This document shows, one piece after another, positions 43,378 through 48,353 of a stretch of 48,353 nt of DNA. A model generated the notes under the pieces. The model worked only from the letters and a program-made list of their open reading frames with translations. It made no database searches and was not told the DNA's origin. Origin of the DNA: CACEUX01 sp964404235. Lineage in GTDB: Bacteria > Fidelibacterota > Marinisomatia > Marinisomatales > UBA1611. Numbering within the stretch: the first letter of the stretch is position 1; every line of letters begins with the position of its first letter. The position numbers were made by a program, and so were the translations under genes. Location: positions 1 to 48,353 of the forward strand of contig CAYOJL010000005.1 in NCBI GenBank assembly GCA_964404235.1. Direction: 5' to 3'.

Positions 43378-45294
43378 CTATTTATAACTTCTTTGTGTTA
43401 AATGTACTGTTTCAAAAGTTAATTCTTCTTTATTTAAAACTGGAGGAGTATCCTCTCCTTTATATTCCCATGCTGATGAAAATGTAAAGTTTTCATCATC
43501 CCTAAGCGCTTCTCCTTCTTCAGTTTGATGTTCCTCGCGAAAATGACCACCGCATGATTCATCTCGCTCTAAAGCATCCCTCATCATTAGTTCTCCTAAT
43601 TCAAAAAAGTCCGCAACTCTACCAGCTTTTGCAAGCTCTGGATTTAAAGTGTCATCACCTCCAGGAACTTTAACCTGAGCCCAAAAATCCTTTCTTAATG
43701 TTTTTATATCATCTATCGCGTGGGTTAAAGCCAATTTGTTTCTAGACATACCACAATGGTCCCATACGATTTTACCAAGCTCTCTATGAAAACTCTCTAC
43801 AGATCTTTTGCCATTATTATGTAAAAGTCTTTCATTTCGATCCTTAGCATTCTTTTCACTTTTTGTAAAAGCATCATGGTCTGTATTTATAGAGGGGGTT
43901 CGTATATCTTCTGACAAGTACTTGCCTATAGTGTACGGTAAAACAAAATATCCATCTGCTAATCCTTGCATTAAAGCAGATGCTCCAAGTCGATTTGCTC
44001 CATGATCAGAAAAATTACATTCCCCTATGGCATATAATCCAGGAACTGTGGTCATTAAATCATAATCCACCCATAGACCACCCATTGTATAATGGACTGC
44101 CGGAAAAATTTTCATAGGAGTAGAATATGGATCATCTCCTGTTATTTTCTCATACATTTCAAATAAGTTACCATAGCGCGCAGACACCACATCTTTCCCT
44201 AGCCTATCAATAGCATTTTTAAAATCAAGATAAACTGCAAGACCAGTTTGGCCTACTCCGTAACCTTCATCACACCGTTCTTTTGCCGCTCGAGAGGCTA
44301 CATCTCTTGGTACAAGATTGCCAAATGCAGGATAACGTCGTTCTAAATAATAATCCCTTTCATTTTCTGGAATATCAATAGGTGAACGATCGTCTCCTTT
44401 TTTCTTAGGTACCCATATCCGCCCATCATTGCGTAAAGATTCTGACATAAGAGTAAGCTTAGATTGGTATTCACCAGACACGGGGATACAAGTTGGATGT
44501 ATCTGTGTAAAACAAGGATTGGCAAACATTGCTCCTTGTTTATATGCCTTCCATGCTGCGGTCACATTGCTTCCCATAGCATTCGTGGATAAATAGTAAA
44601 CATTTCCATACCCACCTGTTGCCAGAACAACAGCATGCCCAAAGTGCCTTTGGTACTCGCCAGAAATCAAATCACGAACAATGACACCACGAGCTTTTCC
44701 ATCTATCTTTACAATGTCTAACATCTCATGTCGATTATACATTGCAACATTTCCTTTTGAAATTTGTCTGCTCAACGCACTATACGCTCCTAACAAAAGT
44801 TGTTGTCCTGTTTGGCCTCTAGCATAAAATGTTCTGGATACCTGTACACCACCAAAAGATCTATTATCTAAAGTACCACCATATTCACGTGCAAAGGGGA
44901 CCCCTTGCGCAACACACTGATCAATAATATTTGCGCTGACCTCTGCCAATCGATAAACATTCGCTTCTCTAGAGCGATAATCTCCACCCTTTATAGTATC
45001 ATAAAATAAACGGTAGATAGAATCTCCATCATTCTGATAATTCTTTGCTGCATTTATTCCTCCTTGTGCAGCAATAGAATGTGCTCTACGTGGGCTATCT
45101 TGAAAGCAAAATGCTTTTACTCTATAACCCATTTCTGCTAAAGAAGCTGCTGCTGAACCCCCTGCTAAACCAGTACCAATAACAAGGACTTCTAATCTGC
45201 GTTTATTTGCGGGGCTCACTAAAGGCACTGTCGATTTATAGCTTGTCCATTTCTCAGTAAGCGGACCTTCAGGAACATTATTATTTAAAATCAT
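43378..45294 (-). CDS. sdhA: Succinate dehydrogenase/fumarate reductase flavoprotein subunit
   Basis: At 638 residues this is a full-length SdhA/FrdA. The FAD motif VLVIGTGLAGGSAAASLAE starts at about residue 33 and is followed by HSIAAQGGINAAKNY with the His that covalently binds FAD. IHPTCIPVSGEY, GLWVDYDLMTTVPGLYAIGE and SDHGANRLGASALMQGLADG are the expected later motifs. It oxidises succinate to fumarate and feeds quinone through SdhB and SdhC. Its start overlaps the sdhC stop (ATGA). Confidence 0.97.
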   Translation of the reverse strand: MILNNNVPEGPLTEKWTSYKSTVPLVSPANKRRLEVLVIGTGLAGGSAAASLAEMGYRVKAFCFQDSPRRAHSIAAQGGINAAKNYQNDGDSIYRLFYDTIKGGDYRSREANVYRLAEVSANIIDQCVAQGVPFAREYGGTLDNRSFGGVQVSRTFYARGQTGQQLLLGAYSALSRQISKGNVAMYNRHEMLDIVKIDGKARGVIVRDLISGEYQRHFGHAVVLATGGYGNVYYLSTNAMGSNVTAAWKAYKQGAMFANPCFTQIHPTCIPVSGEYQSKLTLMSESLRNDGRIWVPKKKGDDRSPIDIPENERDYYLERRYPAFGNLVPRDVASRAAKERCDEGYGVGQTGLAVYLDFKNAIDRLGKDVVSARYGNLFEMYEKITGDDPYSTPMKIFPAVHYTMGGLWVDYDLMTTVPGLYAIGECNFSDHGANRLGASALMQGLADGYFVLPYTIGKYLSEDIRTPSINTDHDAFTKSEKNAKDRNERLLHNNGKRSVESFHRELGKIVWDHCGMSRNKLALTHAIDDIKTLRKDFWAQVKVPGGDDTLNPELAKAGRVADFFELGELMMRDALERDESCGGHFREEHQTEEGEALRDDENFTFSSAWEYKGEDTPPVLNKEELTFETVHLTQRSYK

Positions 45295-45962
45295 AATTGC
45301 ATAACATATATATATATTGGAATACTAGCAAAAGCCGTTGGTATAATTAAGGCAAATCCATATGCTAACTTATAAATCAATGAAGCATAACGACGTGTTT
45401 TAATCCCCAAAGTTTGAAAAACCGATTCTACACCGTGCTTAAGATGAATCCCCAAAACCCCCATACTGAACACATAGAACAGAACGTACCATAATTCATT
45501 GAAAGCTTTAATTGTTACTGTATAAAGATCTTTATTGCCCCAAGTGTCTAAGCCAATCACTCCGAAGTGCATCTCATACCAAAAACTTTTCATGTGAACC
45601 ACTATGAAAACTAGGATTAATGTACCTAAAACTGCCATATTCTTTGAGCCCCAAGTACTATTTGCATTACCACTAGATTGTAAATATTTGACATCTCTTG
45701 CATTTGATGATCGAAAAGCCAGAAACATAGTTAAAACCGTATGTAAAATAATTGACGAATAGGTTAAAAGAGATAAAATCTTTACAGCCGGATTAGTCGT
45801 CATAAATAATGCATACTCATTAAACTGTCTCTGTCCAGTATCGCCAGGAATAAATAATTGTAGATTCCCTAGGAGGTGGCCGAGTAAAAAGAATACAAGA
45901 AAAAGTCCTGATAGTCCCGCTAAGGTTTTTCTAAATAGAGTTGAATTAAAGTATGAAATCAT
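45291..45962 (-). CDS. sdhC: Succinate dehydrogenase cytochrome b subunit (b558 type)
   Basis: This 223-residue membrane protein has five hydrophobic helices, as in the single-anchor B-type SDH that binds two hemes. FFLLGHLLGNLQLF (about 20-33) and LLTYSSIILHTVLTMFLAF (about 60-78) contain helix histidines. VFIVVHMKSFWYEMHFG (about 116-132) and GVLGIHLKHGVESVFQTLG (about 168-186) carry two more histidine regions. It is the first gene of sdhCAB. Confidence 0.93.
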   Translation of the reverse strand: MISYFNSTLFRKTLAGLSGLFLVFFLLGHLLGNLQLFIPGDTGQRQFNEYALFMTTNPAVKILSLLTYSSIILHTVLTMFLAFRSSNARDVKYLQSSGNANSTWGSKNMAVLGTLILVFIVVHMKSFWYEMHFGVIGLDTWGNKDLYTVTIKAFNELWYVLFYVFSMGVLGIHLKHGVESVFQTLGIKTRRYASLIYKLAYGFALIIPTAFASIPIYIYVMQL

Positions 45963-46039
45963 TCCGAGTATAGATAGAAATTAGAGAATTGAAATTAAAA
46001 CATTAAATTATTTCCCGCATAAATAATTACAATATGATA

Positions 46040-46489
46040 TCACTGGCTCATGCGGCTTGAAAAATAAATACTGCAAGATAAAAGAAGGGTAAGGATGTAA
46101 AGTATTGGAACAAAGGGAGACTTTGGAATAAAACTAAACACAAGGTAGTAAACACCAACCAAAGCAATAAATAAAATCACATTTATGCAATCACATGCTA
46201 GTTTAGTTCCTAAACGTGTTACATATAAATAAATTATAATTAAAAGACCTGATATAAATAACCACCAGCCCAAGAACCTATATATAACTGTAAGGTAATC
46301 TGGGAGATAAGTATTGATGTTTGCAGAAAAAAGATCTAAAAATGTTGTCTGAATAAGAATTTCATTTGGTGGGCGATCTAATAGCCATGGCTCTGGGTGA
46401 ACACACCACAAGCCTCCTAGCCCCATAGATACTAAGCCAATAATAAAAAGTGGTATCCAAACTAGATTATGTATTATACGTTGATTCAT
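46040..46489 (-). CDS. Hypothetical four-helix membrane protein
   Basis: The 149-residue product begins MNQRIIHNLVWIPLFIIGLVSMGLG at the ATG at 46489. An upstream ATG at 46519 lies deeper in the preceding gene and would add ten residues. Four hydrophobic helices are visible (LVWIPLFIIGLVSMGLGGLW; LGWWLFISGLLIIIYLYV; VILFIALVGVYYLVFSF; VPILYILTLLLSCSIYF). I do not recognise a family. The gene overlaps the 3' end of the glutamate-cysteine ligase gene by 23 bp and is probably translated from the same message. Confidence 0.6.
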   Translation of the reverse strand: MNQRIIHNLVWIPLFIIGLVSMGLGGLWCVHPEPWLLDRPPNEILIQTTFLDLFSANINTYLPDYLTVIYRFLGWWLFISGLLIIIYLYVTRLGTKLACDCINVILFIALVGVYYLVFSFIPKSPFVPILYILTLLLSCSIYFSSRMSQ

Positions 46490-47705
46490 TATTCTGCGCT
46501 TGTATGCTAAATGGTCCAAAAGAAATTACTTTATTATAAAAGTCTTCAAATAGTGCTTCTTCTTTTTTATTCCTTAGAATTAATCCTTTCATTGCTAATT
46601 CTGCACCCCAACGAATCCACGAAATATAGTCTTTTCCTTCAGGTCCTGGTTGGGCGCCGTCTAATGATAGACTGGCATTATTAAATAATTGCCTATCTTT
46701 TTTTGTCCATTTGAAAACAACCTTTTTGGCTTCTTTTCTAGCTTTTTCTTCCATTAAAATCCCTGTCCAAAAAGCAACTGGAGCCATTTCATGGCCTCTA
46801 GGTGTACGATCTGCTCCTCTTACTTCAACAAGATTCTTTATGCGTACATTTGTAAAAATCTGATGCAAACCAGCTTTTATATCAATATCCAAAAGAGATT
46901 CCGAATCATCTAGCCTCTGTAATACTTCGTTGATATATTGATTTGATGATATAATTGCCCCAGATCGATCTAATTTAAATATGCTTGGAACTTGGAGTAC
47001 ATAATCAATATAATTATCGATTAATCCTCTTGAACTATTGATTCCATGATCAGAAAGATTCCGACAACGCACATTATCTGTGTTTTCCCAAATGATATTA
47101 CGAATATTATTTAGGCCTGTTGACTTACCTTTTTGGTATGGGCAATTCGCAAATAAATATGCAGCTATAGGATGAAGGCAATCAGCCACAAACACCATTT
47201 CTTCTAAATCGATATCATTAATTACATCCAAATTAACTTGGATACTAGCTGTATTTCTCATCATCCATTTGCCCATTGTACCATTTTCTTCAAATCTATT
47301 ATTCATGAGTTGATATTTTTTTTGATCTATGAGCTCTATCTCTTCTGGTGTGGCAATTGGATCTAGGCCATAATCAATAATCTTTAATTTTTTATTAGAA
47401 ACAATCTTATCCAGCAAATCATGGTGGGCCAACATTGCTACTTTCAAGTCATTCAGGTTCTCAAATGGCGGGCTAGACCATTCTAATTGGCCACCTGGCT
47501 CTAATGAATAGACACCATATTTTCCTACTTTTTTATTCATGATATTTAGTAAGTCCGTTGCAGAAAACTCATCTCCTAGATTAACGGGAAGTCTTTTACC
47601 ACCTTCAGTATGTAAAATACACTCCTCTTCTATTCCTATCTTCTTCTTATTCTTGCTTACAATATTAGATAGAATAAATGAACGAACTTTACTATTGACA
47701 GACAT
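46467..47705 (-). CDS. GCS2-type glutamate-cysteine ligase
   Basis: This 412-residue protein resembles the plant/EgtA-type (GCS2) glutamate-cysteine ligases. It has the N-terminal KIGIEEE (about 22-28, metal and glutamate binding), SLEPGGQLEWSSPP (about 67-80), TASIQVNLD (about 152-160) and VEVRGADRTPRGHEMAP (about 293-309), a GCS2 signature of Arg-rich substrate site. It would make gamma-glutamylcysteine, the first step to glutathione or related thiols. The next enzyme (gshB) is not nearby, so the final thiol is unknown. It is 39 bp after the PEGA-domain gene. Confidence 0.85.
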   Translation of the reverse strand: MSVNSKVRSFILSNIVSKNKKKIGIEEECILHTEGGKRLPVNLGDEFSATDLLNIMNKKVGKYGVYSLEPGGQLEWSSPPFENLNDLKVAMLAHHDLLDKIVSNKKLKIIDYGLDPIATPEEIELIDQKKYQLMNNRFEENGTMGKWMMRNTASIQVNLDVINDIDLEEMVFVADCLHPIAAYLFANCPYQKGKSTGLNNIRNIIWENTDNVRCRNLSDHGINSSRGLIDNYIDYVLQVPSIFKLDRSGAIISSNQYINEVLQRLDDSESLLDIDIKAGLHQIFTNVRIKNLVEVRGADRTPRGHEMAPVAFWTGILMEEKARKEAKKVVFKWTKKDRQLFNNASLSLDGAQPGPEGKDYISWIRWGAELAMKGLILRNKKEEALFEDFYNKVISFGPFSIQAQNNESTYNT

Positions 47706-47744
47706 AATAGAAAAATTAACAGCTGTTATATAAAAAATACATGG

Positions 47745-48353
47745 TCACATTGCCCATGAAATCATACCAATGAGAAAAATAAACATTGGGGCTCCAATAT
47801 TCATTCCCCCTTGGATTTCAGACCATTTTTTTGGCGTATCTCCCATTTTATTAAATCGCAATTCAACAGTTTCAAGTTTACCAGCTTCAGCATATACTGT
47901 TGTTGCACCATACATTTCATTATTCTGAATAATTGAATCATAAGCTATAAATTGTAACCCTTGAGCTGATGCTAAATGTGTATAGACAGGTGAAAAACCA
48001 CTGACTTGGTGCCATCCTGGTTCAACCTGTATTGGTCGAGCCAAAGGTGTGTCCCCCACATATTTACCATCAATATAAATAGGGACACCTGCCATATTCG
48101 CTTTAACCCGTATGCCTCCATTGTAATAATACATAAAACCAGGATCGGCTTGGCGTTGGATAGTTTGGGTTAATTGATTGTTGGGGAATGAGTCTTTCCA
48201 TCTATATTTACCATTATCTGATGAGGAGTAATCTAAGACCTCTCCTTGGCTTTGTAGAAACGGAGGTACTTGATTCTCTTCTTTAAAATCCCACTTTAAG
48301 GATTTTTTAACAGAGTCACTTTGAGCGGGAAAATAGCTAAGCCAAGTATTTTC
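47745..48353 (-). CDS. PEGA-domain protein with C-terminal membrane helix (5' end outside window)
   Basis: The reading frame stays open from the stop at 47745 to the end of the window, giving at least 202 residues; the ATG at 48134 is internal. The visible part has a polar stretch, then a PEGA-like beta domain, VKANMAGVPIYIDGKYVGDTPL and HQVSGF, with the typical 'P-x-x-G-x-x-V-x-D-G-x-x-x-G-x-T-P' layout. It ends with a hydrophobic helix (APMFIFLIGMISWAM) at the very C-terminus. PEGA domains occur in extracytoplasmic proteins and sensors. The start, signal peptide and full domain set lie outside this window. Confidence 0.75.
   Translation of the reverse strand, partial: ENTWLSYFPAQSDSVKKSLKWDFKEENQVPPFLQSQGEVLDYSSSDNGKYRWKDSFPNNQLTQTIQRQADPGFMYYYNGGIRVKANMAGVPIYIDGKYVGDTPLARPIQVEPGWHQVSGFSPVYTHLASAQGLQFIAYDSIIQNNEMYGATTVYAEAGKLETVELRFNKMGDTPKKWSEIQGGMNIGAPMFIFLIGMISWAM

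Noticed and set aside
1..48353. CRISPR arrays, insertion sequences, prophage, defence islands
   Set aside because: No spaced direct repeats, transposase or integrase motifs, phage genes or restriction/toxin genes were found; the only repeats are the 18-bp coding repeats and the assembly duplication.

Overview
This window is a low-GC, densely packed bacterial chromosome segment of mostly housekeeping genes, with one scaffold gap. The gene set points to a Gram-negative, aerobically respiring bacterium: lipid A genes (lpxB, lpxK), an ExbB/ExbD/ExbD/TonB system, B-type succinate dehydrogenase in C-A-B order, a PorV/PorQ-like outer-membrane protein, PEGA and FG-GAP/Ig-like secreted proteins, FabA and a K+-dependent membrane pyrophosphatase. 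This mix fits the FCB-superphylum side of the tree. A marine Marinimicrobia (SAR406/Fidelibacterota) genome bin is my best guess, but that is inference from gene content; no rRNA or phylogenetic marker was analysed.

Layout. (1) 72-2630, minus: a PorQ-like beta-barrel protein, a secreted staphylococcal/Geobacillus-type lipase and a MarR regulator with a palindrome at its own start codon. (2) 2635-19970, minus: a long information-processing and metabolism block, transcribed uvrA, transketolase-like, ruvB, queA, ispD, ispF, ispE, tRNA-Gln(UUG), prs, rplY, pth, hppA, rpsF, rpsR, rplI, priA. Many junctions are ATGA or TAATG overlaps. (3) 20120-23287, plus: yqgE/algH, a DMT transporter, an MFS transporter and a TPR-like lipoprotein. 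(4) 23296-25871: a divergent enoyl-ACP reductase/fabA pair with a palindrome between them, then ychF, which ends at a perfect bidirectional terminator shared with an acidic-tailed membrane protein. (5) 26762-31190, plus: a lipid A/envelope operon (Gfo/Idh oxidoreductase, ICMT-like methyltransferase, lpxB, DUF374 acyltransferase, lpxK). (6) 31144-37743, minus: two paralogous secreted beta-propeller-type proteins. The upstream one is split by a 100-N gap that looks artificial, because the same 55 bp lies on both sides. (7) 37952-42608, plus: a secreted barrel-like protein, an S41 processing protease and exbB-exbD-exbD-tonB. (8) 42624-48353, minus: sdhCAB, a small membrane protein overlapping a GCS2-type glutamate-cysteine ligase, and the C-terminal part of a PEGA-domain protein that runs off the window edge.

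How the parts work together: block 2 joins translation (S6, S18, L9, L25, Pth, tRNA-Gln, QueA), DNA repair and restart (UvrA, RuvB, PriA), isoprenoid precursor synthesis (IspD, IspF, IspE) and PRPP/pyrophosphate metabolism (Prs makes PRPP; HppA recovers energy from PPi made by biosynthesis). Blocks 5 to 7 build and energise the outer membrane. I found no CRISPR array, phage, insertion sequence or defence island, and no intergenic stretch over 300 bases. The items most worth a second look are the artificial gap and the paralogous surface-protein pair, the transketolase relative with an altered ThDP motif, the Gram-positive-type lipase, and the palindromes at marR and between the fab genes.
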